A DNA stretch of 64,000 nucleotides, from assembly GCA_963761755.1 (NCBI GenBank), contig CAVXIC010000006.1, positions 248,001-312,000 on the forward strand. Direction: 5' to 3'. This document shows positions 50,150 through 59,513 of the stretch, in pieces. The stretch is from CAJXVA01 sp963761755. Its GTDB lineage: Bacteria; Myxococcota_A; Polyangia; Nannocystales; Nannocystaceae. Below the pieces are notes generated by a model. That model had not been told where the DNA came from and made no database searches. It worked only from the letters and a program-made list of their open reading frames with translations. The position numbers and the translations under genes are program-made. The first letter of the stretch is position 1; every line of letters starts with the position of its first letter.

Positions 50150-52945
50150 ATGTGGCTCGAGCTCGTCATCGCCATCCCCTTGCTGCTGTGCTGGGTACCC
50201 CTTTGGGGTAGCCGCGTCGCGGGCCGCAATGGCGCCGCGTGGGCCGCGGGTGGGGTCACGATGCTGTCGGTGCTGTCGCTTTCGCAGGTCGCCTCGCCGG
50301 TGCTGGAGGGGGGACTCGTGCTGGCGCGGGTCCCGTGGATGCCGACGCTGGGCATGGACCTGGCCTTGCGGCTGGACGGCCTGGCGCTGCTGATGTGCGG
50401 CCTGGTCCTGGGGATCGGGCTGTTGGTCGTGCTGTACGGCCGCTACTACCTGTCGAGCTTCGATCGCGACGATCGGTTCTTCGCGTTCCTGCTGCTGTTC
50501 ATGGGCGCGATGCTCGGGGTCGTGACCTCGGAGAGCCTCTTGGGGCTGGTCGTCTTCTGGGAGCTGACGTCCGTCAGCAGTTTCCTGCTCGTCGCGTTCA
50601 AGAACGACAAGGCGCAGGCCCGTCGAGGGGCTCGTCGCGCGCTGGGCGTGACGGGACTGGGCGGGCTGTGTCTGCTGGGCGGCGTGCTCCTGCTCGGCGA
50701 GGTCGTGGGCAGCTACGAGCTCTCCGCGGTGCTGGCCTCCCATGACATCATCGTCGCCGACCCGCGCTACCCCTACCTGCTCGGATTGATCCTGCTGGGC
50801 GTCTTCACGAAGTCGGCGCAGTTTCCGTTTCACTTCTGGCTGCCCGGCGCGATGTCGGCACCGACACCCGCGAGCGCCTATCTGCACTCCGCGACGATGG
50901 TCAAAGCGGGCGTCTTCCTGCTGGTTCGGCTGTGGCCGGCGCTCTCGGGCACGGCCCTGTGGTTCGGCGTCGTGACCACGGTGGGGCTCACCACGATGGT
51001 CTTTGCCGCCTTCGTGGCCCTGTTCGAGCGCGACATCAAGGGCCTGCTCGCATACTCGACGATCTCACACCTGGGCCTCATCACAGCCCTGGTCGGTCTC
51101 GACACCGCCATGGGTCTGGTCGCGGCGGTGTTCCACATCCTCAACCACGCCACGTTCAAGGCGTCGCTCTTCATGGCCGCGGGCATCATCGACCACGAGA
51201 CGGGCACCCGCAGCCTCGATGAACTCGGCGGGGTGGCGAAGTACATGCGCTCGACCGCCATCCTGGCGGCGGTCGCAGCGTCGGCCATGGCCGGCGTCCC
51301 GCTGCTCAACGGGTTCCTCTCCAAGGAGATGTTCTTCAAGGAGACGCTGGTGGCCGGCGACATGGGGATCCCCGGCTGGGTGCTGCCCGGTCTCGCGACG
51401 CTCGGCGGAGCGCTGAGCGTCGCGTACTCGGTGTGCTTCGTGTGGGACGTGTTCTTCGGCAAGGAGACCGGCCGGCTGCAGACCACGCCTCACCCGCCGC
51501 CGACCTGGATGCAGGCTCCGGTCTGGCTGCTGGTGATCGTCTGCGTCCTCGTCGGCGTCGCCCCGGCGTTCTTCGTCGGTCCAGCCATCGAGGGCGTCGC
51601 GCGCAGCGTGCTGGGGGCTGACACGCCACCCATCGAGCTGCATCTGTGGCACGGCTTCAACGTGCCGCTGCTGATGAGCGCGATCGCAGTGAGCGTCGGC
51701 GTCGTCTTGTTCACCCAGCGGCCGCGGCTGGTCTCGCTGCGGCGGCGTCTGCCCTCGGTGCCGCGCGGGGTCACGCTGTACAACGACGCGCTCGGGCTGG
51801 TGTACCGCTTGGCCCGCGTCGTCACCTCGGTCTGCTACACCGACTCGCTTCCGCGCTACACGGCACTGGTGCTGGTGAGCGCCCTCGTGCTGGGGCTGAG
51901 TCCCTTCGTGGGTGCGGACCTCTCCGACACCTTCGCGCCCCTGGAGCCGCTGCGTGCCCAGGAGCTGCCGGTGCTCGCGTTCGTGGCGCTGCTGGTCCTG
52001 GGGGCGGTCTTCACGGTTCGCTTTCGGCATCGCCGGGTGCTCGCCTTGATCGTCTTGGGCCTGACGGGGCTGGGGACCACGCTGCTCTTCGTCGAGCTCT
52101 CGGCGCCCGACCTCGCGTTGACGCAGCTGTCGGTCGAGTTGGCCACCACGGTGCTGATCCTGCTCGCGCTGTACTTCTTGCCCGAGGACAGCGCGCGCGA
52201 GGGATCGGGTCGCAGGCACCTGCGCGACCTCGTGATCGCAGCCTCGGTGGGCCTGGGACTGACCGCGCTGCTGTACGCGGTCCTCACCCGACCGGCGTCC
52301 TCGATCGCCGAGTACTACATCGCCCACAGCAAGTCGCACGGCGGGGGCACGAACATCGTCAACGTCATCTTGGTCGACTTCCGGGGCTTCGACACGATGG
52401 GCGAGGTGACCGTGCTGGCCATCGCGGCCATCGCCATCGCGGCGATGCTCGAGAACGTGCGGCTGGTGCGGCGGTCCACGACGCTGGGGGCCACGGTCCG
52501 GTCGAAGGATCGGCATCCCTTCTTGCTGTCGATCATGACTCGGCCGCTGCTGCCCCTGCTGCTGCTGGTGGCCCTCTTCATCATGCTTCGGGGCCACAAC
52601 CTGCCCGGCGGAGGCTTCATCGCCGGGTTGGTCACCGCCGTGGCCTTGGTGCTGCAGTTCCTCGCCAGCGGGCTGCGTTGGGCCTCGGACCGCCTGCGGT
52701 TCAACTACGTAGCCGCGACTGCCCTGGGCCTGCTGATCGCGCTGTCCACCGGGCTGGCGTCCATGGTCTTCGGTGCGCCGTTCCTGACCAGCGCCTTCAC
52801 CCACGTGCATCTGGGGCCGCTGGACTTCGAGCTCGCTTCCGCGATGGCCTTCGACCTCGGGGTCTTCATCACCGTCGTCGCCGTACTGCTCATCATCTTG
52901 GTGCGTCTGGGCGAAGTCGGCGAGGAAGCGAAGGCGCAGCCATGA
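50150..52945 (+). CDS. mrpA: Mrp/Mnh cation/proton antiporter subunit A, fused with subunit B
   Basis: The 931-residue protein has an MrpA/NuoL-like N-terminal part (about 1-480: LLLCWVPLWGSRVAG, FPFHFWLPGAMSAPTPASAYLHSATMVKAGVFLL, ISHLGLITALVGLDT, GVPLLNGFLSKEMFF), an MrpA C-terminal TM region, and an MrpB-like domain at the end (PLLPLLLLVALFIMLRGHNLPGGGFIAGLVTAVALVLQFLASG). Together with subunits C-G it exports Na+ or K+ in exchange for protons. Fusion of A and B is found in many proteobacteria (PhaAB). Its stop overlaps the next start (ATGA). Confidence 0.9.
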   Translation: MWLELVIAIPLLLCWVPLWGSRVAGRNGAAWAAGGVTMLSVLSLSQVASPVLEGGLVLARVPWMPTLGMDLALRLDGLALLMCGLVLGIGLLVVLYGRYYLSSFDRDDRFFAFLLLFMGAMLGVVTSESLLGLVVFWELTSVSSFLLVAFKNDKAQARRGARRALGVTGLGGLCLLGGVLLLGEVVGSYELSAVLASHDIIVADPRYPYLLGLILLGVFTKSAQFPFHFWLPGAMSAPTPASAYLHSATMVKAGVFLLVRLWPALSGTALWFGVVTTVGLTTMVFAAFVALFERDIKGLLAYSTISHLGLITALVGLDTAMGLVAAVFHILNHATFKASLFMAAGIIDHETGTRSLDELGGVAKYMRSTAILAAVAASAMAGVPLLNGFLSKEMFFKETLVAGDMGIPGWVLPGLATLGGALSVAYSVCFVWDVFFGKETGRLQTTPHPPPTWMQAPVWLLVIVCVLVGVAPAFFVGPAIEGVARSVLGADTPPIELHLWHGFNVPLLMSAIAVSVGVVLFTQRPRLVSLRRRLPSVPRGVTLYNDALGLVYRLARVVTSVCYTDSLPRYTALVLVSALVLGLSPFVGADLSDTFAPLEPLRAQELPVLAFVALLVLGAVFTVRFRHRRVLALIVLGLTGLGTTLLFVELSAPDLALTQLSVELATTVLILLALYFLPEDSAREGSGRRHLRDLVIAASVGLGLTALLYAVLTRPASSIAEYYIAHSKSHGGGTNIVNVILVDFRGFDTMGEVTVLAIAAIAIAAMLENVRLVRRSTTLGATVRSKDRHPFLLSIMTRPLLPLLLLVALFIMLRGHNLPGGGFIAGLVTAVALVLQFLASGLRWASDRLRFNYVAATALGLLIALSTGLASMVFGAPFLTSAFTHVHLGPLDFELASAMAFDLGVFITVVAVLLIILVRLGEVGEEAKAQP

Positions 52946-53283
52946 TGGCGCTGGCCTTCGCCGCGGGCGTCGGCATCGTCGCTGCCTGCGGGGTCTACCT
53001 GCTGCTGCGCGTGCGCACGTACACCGTCGTCCTGGGGCTGGCGCTGCTCTCGTACGCGACCAACCTGTTCCTCTTCGGGTCCGGGCGGCTCACCATCGGG
53101 CAGGCACCGATCTTCAGCGAGGGCATCGGGGGGTACGCCGATCCCATTCCGCAGGCGCTGGTGCTGACCGCGATCGTGATCGGCCTGGCGATGACGGCGT
53201 TCGTCGTCGTGCTGGCGCTGGTGGCCTATCGAGAGCTCGGCGACGACCACGTCGACGCCGGTGGGGAGGACGACGAACCATGA
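52942..53283 (+). CDS. mrpC: Mrp antiporter subunit C
   Basis: The 113-residue protein has three TMs with the MnhC/NuoK-like pattern: VYLLLRVRTYTVVLGLALLSYATNLFLF and the family hallmark DPIPQALVLTAIVIGLAMTAFVVVLALV. It forms part of the membrane core of the Mrp complex. The ATG at 52942 overlaps the subunit A stop (ATGATG) and its stop overlaps subunit D by 4 bases. Confidence 0.92.
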   Translation: MMALAFAAGVGIVAACGVYLLLRVRTYTVVLGLALLSYATNLFLFGSGRLTIGQAPIFSEGIGGYADPIPQALVLTAIVIGLAMTAFVVVLALVAYRELGDDHVDAGGEDDEP

Positions 53284-54875
53284 TCATGCAGTTCGCGCAT
53301 TTGCCCATCGTGATGGTCGCGCTGCCGATGCTGACGGCCGCCATCTTGTTATGGCTGAGCACGCGACCCGCCGACGCCGCGGTCGCGCAAGCTCGGCAGC
53401 GGGCGCTGGGGCGGGCGTCCCTGCTGGTGATGCTCCCCCTGGCGGTGTGGATGCTTGCGGCCGTAGATCAGGGCCCGGGGCAGGTGCTGGTCGTCCGGCT
53501 CGGCAACTGGCCGGCTCCGTTCGCCATCGTGCTCGCCGTCGACCGGCTCAGCGCGCTGATGGTCTGCTTGACGGTGCTGCTCGCCGTCTTCGTGCAGTGG
53601 GCAGCGCGGGGCGGGACCGACGAACAGGGGCGCTACTTCCACCCCCTGCTTCAGTTCCAGGTGATGGGGCTGTGCGGGGCGTTCATGACCGGCGACCTGT
53701 TCAACCTGTTCGTCTTCTTCGAGATTCTGCTGATCGCCTCGTACGCGTTGCTGCTGTTCGGACGGGGGCGCGCGCGGCTTCGGGCGGCGCTGCACTACGT
53801 CATCCTCAACCTCATCGGCTCCGCGCTCTTCCTGCTGGGGGTGGGCGTCATCTACGGCCTGCTGGGGACGCTGAACATGGCCGATCTGGCCCGCCAGGCG
53901 AGCCTGGTCTCCGAAGCCGACGCGCCGCTGCTGCACGCCGGTGCGCTGCTGCTGCTGCTGGTGTTCTTCGTCAAGGCCGCGGTCGTGCCCGTGCACCTGT
54001 GGCTGCCGGCGACCTATCACGCGCCGTTCGGCCCCGTCTCCGCCCTGTTCGCGATCATGACCAAGGTGGGCGTGTACGCCATCATTCGCGTGTTCATCCC
54101 AATCTTCGGACCAGGTCAGGGATGGGCATCGCAGGTCGCCGAAGCGTGGGTCTTGCCGCTGGGGCTGGTCACCGTGATCGCCGGGGCGCTCGGCGTGCTC
54201 GCCTCGACCGATCTCAAGAAGATGATCACGTACCTGGTCGTGGCCTCGGTGGGCACCCAGGTCACCGCGGTCGGAATCTTCACCGAGGCGAGCCTTGCGG
54301 CCGCGACGTTCTACATCGTCCACAGCACGATGCTCACGGCGGGCTTCTTCTTGCTCGCCGATGCGATCATCGAGCGGCGCGGTGAGGCGGGGGGCCGACT
54401 CTCGGCGGGACCCCTGGTGCATCAGGCGCGACCCCTGGCCGGGCTGTACCTGCTGGCGGCGATGTCCGCGGTGGGTCTTCCTCCGCTGTCGGGCTTCATC
54501 GGCAAGGTGCTCATCCTGACCGCGGTGCCTCAGGGCTGGCGAACCGCGGTGTGGACGGTCATCCTCGTGAGCAGCTTCGTGCTGCTGGTCCAGCTTGCGC
54601 GCATCGGCAGCGTGTTGTTCTGGAACCTCTCTGGAGCGAAAGCACCGCCGGACCCCTCGGCGCCCCGGGGCACGTCGCTGCTCCCGGCGACCGGCCTCCT
54701 GGGGTTGACGGTCGTGATCGCGCTGTTCGGCGAGCGTCTGGACGTGTTCTCCCGCGCCACCGCAGCGCAGATTTACGACCGCCAGGGATCGGTGCAGCGC
54801 GTGATGACCGACGCCGACCCGCGGCCCAAGACCTGGCCCGAGACCTGGCCCGAAACCGGGGAGCCGCGGCCGTGA
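53280..54875 (+). CDS. mrpD: Mrp antiporter subunit D
   Basis: The 531-residue protein has about fourteen TMs and the NuoM/MrpD core: GAFMTGDLFNLFVFFEILLIASY, VFFVKAAVVPVHLWLPATYHAPFGPVSALFAIMTKVGVYAI, with the conserved Glu and Lys residues, and STDLKKMITYLVVASVGTQ. It is a proton-pathway subunit. The C-terminus carries a short KTWPETWPETGEP repeat not typical of the family. Overlaps of 4 bases on both sides (ATGA, GTGA) bind it in the operon. Confidence 0.92.
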   Translation: MIMQFAHLPIVMVALPMLTAAILLWLSTRPADAAVAQARQRALGRASLLVMLPLAVWMLAAVDQGPGQVLVVRLGNWPAPFAIVLAVDRLSALMVCLTVLLAVFVQWAARGGTDEQGRYFHPLLQFQVMGLCGAFMTGDLFNLFVFFEILLIASYALLLFGRGRARLRAALHYVILNLIGSALFLLGVGVIYGLLGTLNMADLARQASLVSEADAPLLHAGALLLLLVFFVKAAVVPVHLWLPATYHAPFGPVSALFAIMTKVGVYAIIRVFIPIFGPGQGWASQVAEAWVLPLGLVTVIAGALGVLASTDLKKMITYLVVASVGTQVTAVGIFTEASLAAATFYIVHSTMLTAGFFLLADAIIERRGEAGGRLSAGPLVHQARPLAGLYLLAAMSAVGLPPLSGFIGKVLILTAVPQGWRTAVWTVILVSSFVLLVQLARIGSVLFWNLSGAKAPPDPSAPRGTSLLPATGLLGLTVVIALFGERLDVFSRATAAQIYDRQGSVQRVMTDADPRPKTWPETWPETGEPRP

Positions 54876-55381
54876 CCGGGTCGAAGGCACCACGGACCGG
54901 ACTGCTGCCGCGGCCGCTGCTCTCCGCGATCGTCGCGGCGACGTGGCTACTGGCCAACAACAGCCTCTCCATCGGGCACGTGCTGCTGGCCGTCGCATCC
55001 GGGGTGGCGCTGCCTCGCTTGACGCTGGAGTTTTGGCCGGATGCGCCGCGGCTGCGGCGGCCCACGGTCGCGCTGCGACTACTGATGGTGTTCGCGTACG
55101 ACGTCGTGATCGCCAACTTTCACGTCGCTGGGCTGGTGCTCGGCCCCAATGATCGGCTGCGGCCGGCGTTCGTCTCCGTGCCGCTGGACCTGCGCGACGA
55201 GTTCGGCGTCGCGCTGCTGGCCTCGATGGTCACGCTCACGCCGGGTACGGTCTCGGTCGACCTGGACGAGGAGTCGTGGACTCTGCTCGTGCACGCGCTG
55301 GACACCGATGATCCGGTGGCGGTTGCCGAGCTGATCAAGCGCCGCTACGAGCAGCCGCTTCGGGAGGCGCTGGGATGCTGA
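54872..55381 (+). CDS. mrpE: Mrp antiporter subunit E
   Basis: The 169-residue protein has N-terminal TMs (about 16-32, 34-50, 68-86) and the MnhE signature VALLASMVTLTPGTVSVDLDEE followed by LLVHALDTDDPVAV. MrpE is needed for full activity of the antiporter. The GTG at 54872 overlaps the subunit D stop; its end overlaps subunit F by 7 bases. Confidence 0.9.
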   Translation: MTGSKAPRTGLLPRPLLSAIVAATWLLANNSLSIGHVLLAVASGVALPRLTLEFWPDAPRLRRPTVALRLLMVFAYDVVIANFHVAGLVLGPNDRLRPAFVSVPLDLRDEFGVALLASMVTLTPGTVSVDLDEESWTLLVHALDTDDPVAVAELIKRRYEQPLREALGC

Positions 55382-55644
55382 ACATCGCGATCTGGATCTC
55401 GCTGGCCATGCTGGGCGCCGCGATGGTGCTGGCGCTGTACCGGTTGCTTCGCGGGCCGTCGATCGCCGACCGGGTCCTGGCGCTCGACACCGTGTTCATC
55501 AACACGGTGGGCGTGGTGCTCGTGCTCGGGGTGCTGCTGGAGACCAACCTCTACTTCGAGGCCGTGCTCATCATCGCGATGATGGGCTTCGTGGGCACCT
55601 GCGCCCTGGCCAAGTATGTCCTTCGCGGAGACCTCATGGAGTGA
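55375..55644 (+). CDS. mrpF: Mrp antiporter subunit F
   Basis: The 89-residue protein has three TMs and the MrpF core YRLLRGPSIADRVLALDTVFIN and AVLIIAMMGFVGTCALAKYVLRG. The ATG lies inside the end of subunit E (7-base overlap) and the stop overlaps subunit G (GTGA). Confidence 0.9.
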   Translation: MLNIAIWISLAMLGAAMVLALYRLLRGPSIADRVLALDTVFINTVGVVLVLGVLLETNLYFEAVLIIAMMGFVGTCALAKYVLRGDLME

Positions 55645-55964
55645 TCATGGTGGACGTCGTCGTCAGCGCGGTCTTGTTGTTCGGTTCGGCCTTCGTGTTG
55701 CTGGGATCGCTGGGCTTGGTGAAGCTCCCCGACATCTACGCGCGGCTGCACGCGCCGACCAAGGCGACCACCTTGGGCGTCGGCGCGCTGTTGGTGGCCT
55801 CCGCGGTCCACCACACCGGGCTGCGCGGAAGCCTCAGCGTCCAGGAGCTGCTCGTCACCGGCTTCTTCTTTCTCACCGCCCCGATCGGCGCCTACCTGGT
55901 GTCCAAGGCCGCGCTGCACCTGCGGCTGAAGGCGGGCCGTGCCGAGCTCCCGCCTCGGGAGTGA
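55641..55964 (+). CDS. mrpG: Mrp antiporter subunit G
   Basis: The 107-residue protein has three TMs and the MrpG signature SLGLVKLPDIYARLHAPTKATTLGVGALLVASAVHH with a Leu-rich C-terminus. It closes the operon. The GTG at 55641 overlaps the subunit F stop; an ATG at 55647 is an alternative. The gene converges with the TetR gene 48 bases downstream. Confidence 0.9.
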   Translation: MIMVDVVVSAVLLFGSAFVLLGSLGLVKLPDIYARLHAPTKATTLGVGALLVASAVHHTGLRGSLSVQELLVTGFFFLTAPIGAYLVSKAALHLRLKAGRAELPPRE

Positions 55965-56012
55965 GCGCATCTGGGACGTTCGTCGAGGGGCGGAGCTGAG
56001 CGGTCCCCGTCC

Positions 56013-56675
56013 TCACAGCCGCGCGGTGAGCTCGGCGAGCTTGTCCGGCTGGGCGAAGGTTCGCAGCATCTGAAGCATCGCGGCCTCGGTCACTTCGTCC
56101 ACGCTCTGATCCATCTGTCGATCGATCCACAGGGAGAGCCGAACCTGGCTCATCGCAGTGGCCGTCCGCGCGCACAGCTCGGGGTCGTCGCGAACGAACC
56201 ATCCCTCGTCCATGCCCGCTTCGAAGGCGGTGGCCATCATCATGCGGCCGGCTTGCCACGCTTGGGTCTGCTCGGGCGTACGGAGCTGGTCGGTCGTTCC
56301 CCAGGGCACCCCCTCGCGAAGCTGGCCCCGCAGATAGTCGGGGTGCCCCATGTGAAAGCGCAGGTAGCCCTCGATGCCTCCGCGAAGGCGCTCGAAGGGA
56401 TTGCGCGCGTTCATCACCTGCGCCCCGACGCTTCGCATGAGGGACTCGAGTCGGTCCTTCTGCAGGGCGCGGTAGACGTCGTGTTTCTTGGGGAAGGTGC
56501 CGTACAGCGTGGCGAGGGAGACGCCGGCGCCCTTGGCGATGTCGGTCACCTTGGCCTGCTCGTACCCGTGGGCCGCGAACTCGCGCTCCGCGGCGTCCAC
56601 GATCGCCTCGCGGTACAGCGCCCGTTTGGCCTCCTGGAGGCGCTTCTTCGGGCTGTGACGTGGCTGCGTTGACAT
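56013..56675 (-). CDS. TetR/AcrR-family transcriptional regulator
   Basis: The 220-residue protein has an N-terminal TetR DNA-binding domain (AIVDAAEREFAAHGYEQAKVTDIAKGAGVSLATLYGTFPKKHDVYRAL, about 25-72) and a variable ligand-binding C-terminal domain. It diverges from the Rieske/ALDH/GMC operon across 66 bases that hold a perfect 20-base palindrome at 56706-56725. It is therefore the likely local repressor of that operon, probably relieved by the substrate or a product. Confidence 0.9.
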   Translation of the reverse strand: MSTQPRHSPKKRLQEAKRALYREAIVDAAEREFAAHGYEQAKVTDIAKGAGVSLATLYGTFPKKHDVYRALQKDRLESLMRSVGAQVMNARNPFERLRGGIEGYLRFHMGHPDYLRGQLREGVPWGTTDQLRTPEQTQAWQAGRMMMATAFEAGMDEGWFVRDDPELCARTATAMSQVRLSLWIDRQMDQSVDEVTEAAMLQMLRTFAQPDKLAELTARL

Positions 56676-56705
56676 CGGCGCGGTCCCGGAATATTCCCTG
56701 CGAGA

Positions 56706-56725
56706 AACAGAATTGCAATTCTGTT
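56706..56725. promoter_or_regulatory. Perfect 20-base palindrome, likely TetR-type operator
   Basis: The half-sites AACAGAATTG and CAATTCTGTT are perfectly complementary with no spacer. It is AT-rich in GC-rich DNA and lies between the tetR gene and the Rieske oxygenase gene, 16 bases before the ATG of the latter. Position, symmetry and length fit a TetR-family dimer site controlling both genes. Confidence 0.75.
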
Positions 56726-56741
56726 CGTCGAGGAACCCCCC

Positions 56742-57884
56742 ATGACCGATCTCAGTGGACACGCGTCCGGCCCACCGCCGTCGTTCGACGACGCCACGAC
56801 CTTGCGCCAGAAGGCGCGCTCCGCCGGGATGGATCCCGACTACTGGTATGCGGTCGGCCGCAGCGAGGACCTGCAGCGAGGGGGCCACTTCGAGACCAAG
56901 TTCTGGGGACGCTCGATCGCCATCTTTCGCGGTGACGACGGCCGCGTGCGCGCGGTCGAGAACCGCTGCGCACACCGGCACCTCAAGCTCACCGAGGGCA
57001 AAGTCGTCGGCTGTGAACTCGTCTGCCCCTACCACGGCTGGAGCTACGACGGGGAGGGCAACGCCTCGATCCCCCACGACCTGTTCGGGAAGAAGCACCC
57101 CAAGCTCCGCATCGAGGCCATGCCCGTGCGCGAGCGCTACGGGCTCATCTTCATCTTCCCCGGAGACGCGGCGGTGGCCAAGACCCGCGACATCCCGTCG
57201 ATCCCCGAGCTCGAGGGGCCCAAGCCGTGGCCGCACGCGATCGTGCAGTTCGACAGCCCCGGGCACCACTCGATGCTGCTCGACAACGTCAGCGACTTCA
57301 CCCACGGCTTCTTGCACCGCAAGTTCCAGCCCTTCGAGGGCACCGACCTGCTGCGCTGCGAGACGATCGGCGACCGCGTGGAGCTGGAGTACCGCTCGAA
57401 GATCGCCGCAGGCGCGATGCAGGACATGTTCATCGATCGCTCGGAGTCGGGCGCCGATCACATGCTGGCCTGCTACGACTACCCGTACCACTGGTCCAAC
57501 ACCGACAACCGGATCAAGCACTTCTTGTTCACCCTTCCCAAGGACGACAAGAGCAACCGGCACATCTTCATCTTCTACCTGCACCCCAAGGCGATCAAGC
57601 TGCCCTTCATCGGTCCTCGGCTGCCGCACTGGCTGATGCAGAAGATGATGCGAATGACCCGCACCGTGACGCTGGAGCCGCTCCTGGGCCAGGACGTCTG
57701 GGTGCTCGGACACGAGCAAGAAGGCTGGGAGAAGTTCTGGAACCGCCCCGCGCCCGAACTCTCGCCGGTCGTGCGCGAGTTTCAGAGCCTGACCATTCGC
57801 AAGTGGGAGGCGTTCGTCCAGCGCTCTGCCCAAACCGACGACAAGCGACACCTCGACGTGGTCGCCGAAGGAGCCGCCCAATGA
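56742..57884 (+). CDS. Rieske [2Fe-2S] oxygenase, large subunit type
   Basis: The 380-residue protein has a Rieske domain with CAH (C76, H78) in NRCAHRHLKL and CPYH (C95, H98) in CPYHGWSYDGEG, and a catalytic domain with the mononuclear iron motif DNVSDFTHGFLH (D185, H188, H192). Such enzymes hydroxylate, demethylate or desaturate organic substrates using electrons from a reductase, which is not encoded here. It is first in an operon with an ALDH (ATGA overlap) and a GMC oxidoreductase. The ATG has GAGGA upstream, with a spacer of eight bases. Substrate not identifiable. Confidence 0.9.
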   Translation: MTDLSGHASGPPPSFDDATTLRQKARSAGMDPDYWYAVGRSEDLQRGGHFETKFWGRSIAIFRGDDGRVRAVENRCAHRHLKLTEGKVVGCELVCPYHGWSYDGEGNASIPHDLFGKKHPKLRIEAMPVRERYGLIFIFPGDAAVAKTRDIPSIPELEGPKPWPHAIVQFDSPGHHSMLLDNVSDFTHGFLHRKFQPFEGTDLLRCETIGDRVELEYRSKIAAGAMQDMFIDRSESGADHMLACYDYPYHWSNTDNRIKHFLFTLPKDDKSNRHIFIFYLHPKAIKLPFIGPRLPHWLMQKMMRMTRTVTLEPLLGQDVWVLGHEQEGWEKFWNRPAPELSPVVREFQSLTIRKWEAFVQRSAQTDDKRHLDVVAEGAAQ

Positions 57885-59494
57885 ACGCCCCCATCTCCAC
57901 CCCCCGCGCTGCCGCTCCCGTTCGCATCGACGCCGAGCCCGGCACGATCGCGTGCTTCGACCCCGCCACGCGCGCGAGCCTCGGCTCGGTGCCGGTCGAC
58001 GACGAAGCGGCGGTCGTGGCCGCCATCGCGCGCGCTCGGCGAGCCCAGACCGGCTGGGCGCTCAGCAGCTTCGCCCAGCGTCGCCGGGTGCTGGGGCACA
58101 TTCGCGATGCGATCCTCGATCGCACCGACGAGATCTGCGAGCTGATCGTTCGGGACTCGGGCAAGACCCGCGAGAACGCCCTGATGGGCGAGATCTGGAC
58201 CGTCTGCGAGAAGCTGCGGTGGACGATCGGCCAGGGCGAGAAGCACCTGCGGCCCGAGAAGGTCAGCGCCGGGTTGTTCGTGCACAAGAGGGCCCAGCTG
58301 GAGTTCCATCCGCTGGGGGTCATCGGCGCGATCATCCCCTGGAACTATCCGTTCCAGAACATCATGAACCCGGTGATTCCGGCGCTGATGTCGGGCAACG
58401 CCATCGTGGTCAAGCCCAGCGAGTGGGTCGCATGGTCGGCCGGTCCGATCGTGCAGATCGTGCACGACGCCCTGGAGGCGGAGGGCTTCAGCCCCGATGT
58501 GGTGACGCTCGTGCAGGGCTTCGGTGAGACCGGACGCGCGCTCGTCGAGTCGGGCGTCGATGGCCTGGTGTTCATCGGCTCGGGGCGAAACGGGCAGAAG
58601 GTGCTCGAGTCCGCGGCCAAGACGGTCACGCCCGTCGTGCTGGAGCTCGGCGGCAAGGATCCCTTCATCGTGTGCGACGACGCCGATCTCGACCAGGCTG
58701 CGCACGCGGCGATGGCCGGGTGCTTCATCTCGGCCGGCCAGAACTGCGTCGCGTCCGAGCGGCTGCTGGTGTTCGACCGCGTCTACGACCAGTTCGAAGC
58801 CAAGGTCGAGGAGCTCGTGCGCCAGATGAAGCAAGGGGCCGCCAGCGAGGGCGAGCTCGTCGACATCGGCGCCATGGTCACCCCGATGCAGCTGGACATC
58901 GTCGAGGCGCTGGTCGCGGACGCCAAGCTCAAGGGCGCGCGCGTCGTGGCGGGAGGCGAACGGGTCATGCGTGAGCGCGGCGACTACTTTGCGCCCACGA
59001 TCCTCGCGGACGTCACCGCGGACATGCGGATCATGAACGAGGAGACCTTCGGCCCGGTGATGGTGCTGTGCCGCGTTCCCGACGAGCACCACGCCATCGA
59101 GCTGGCCAACGGGTCGGGCTTCGGTCTGTCCGCCTCGGTCTTCTCGCGCGACCAGGCCCGAGCGCGCCGAATCGCCTCGCGCGTGCAGTCGGGCATGGTC
59201 GCCATCAACGAGTTTGGTGGGATGACCTACATGGCCCAGGACCTGACCTTCGGCGGCGTGAAGAAGAGCGGCTTCGGTCGGCTCAACGGGCGCGACGGAC
59301 TGCGGGCGTGCTGCAACGTCAAGGCCGTCCTCACCGACCGCGTACCGGGCCTTCACTTCGCCAACAAGCTGTTCCCCGTCGTCTCCGGGGACTTCGAAAC
59401 GATCAAGGGCGCGGTCGAGCTGGTCTACCGCCCGGGCCTTCGCGGGAAGATCGCGGGCCTGCGCGACCTGGTCCGCTCGCTCGCTTCCAAATAG
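57881..59494 (+). CDS. Aldehyde dehydrogenase family protein
   Basis: The 537-residue protein has all ALDH catalytic residues: Asn155 (PWNYPFQN), Glu255 (LELGGKD) and Cys289 (SAGQNCVAS), and the EETFGPV segment. It oxidises aldehydes to acids with NAD(P)+. A C-terminal extension (about 495-537, NKLFPVVSGDFETIKGAVELVYRPG) is longer than common for the family and found in the fatty-aldehyde/membrane-related subgroup. The ATG overlaps the Rieske gene stop. Confidence 0.9.
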   Translation: MNAPISTPRAAAPVRIDAEPGTIACFDPATRASLGSVPVDDEAAVVAAIARARRAQTGWALSSFAQRRRVLGHIRDAILDRTDEICELIVRDSGKTRENALMGEIWTVCEKLRWTIGQGEKHLRPEKVSAGLFVHKRAQLEFHPLGVIGAIIPWNYPFQNIMNPVIPALMSGNAIVVKPSEWVAWSAGPIVQIVHDALEAEGFSPDVVTLVQGFGETGRALVESGVDGLVFIGSGRNGQKVLESAAKTVTPVVLELGGKDPFIVCDDADLDQAAHAAMAGCFISAGQNCVASERLLVFDRVYDQFEAKVEELVRQMKQGAASEGELVDIGAMVTPMQLDIVEALVADAKLKGARVVAGGERVMRERGDYFAPTILADVTADMRIMNEETFGPVMVLCRVPDEHHAIELANGSGFGLSASVFSRDQARARRIASRVQSGMVAINEFGGMTYMAQDLTFGGVKKSGFGRLNGRDGLRACCNVKAVLTDRVPGLHFANKLFPVVSGDFETIKGAVELVYRPGLRGKIAGLRDLVRSLASK

Positions 59495-59513
59495 AACCCC
59501 AAGAGGATCAGTC

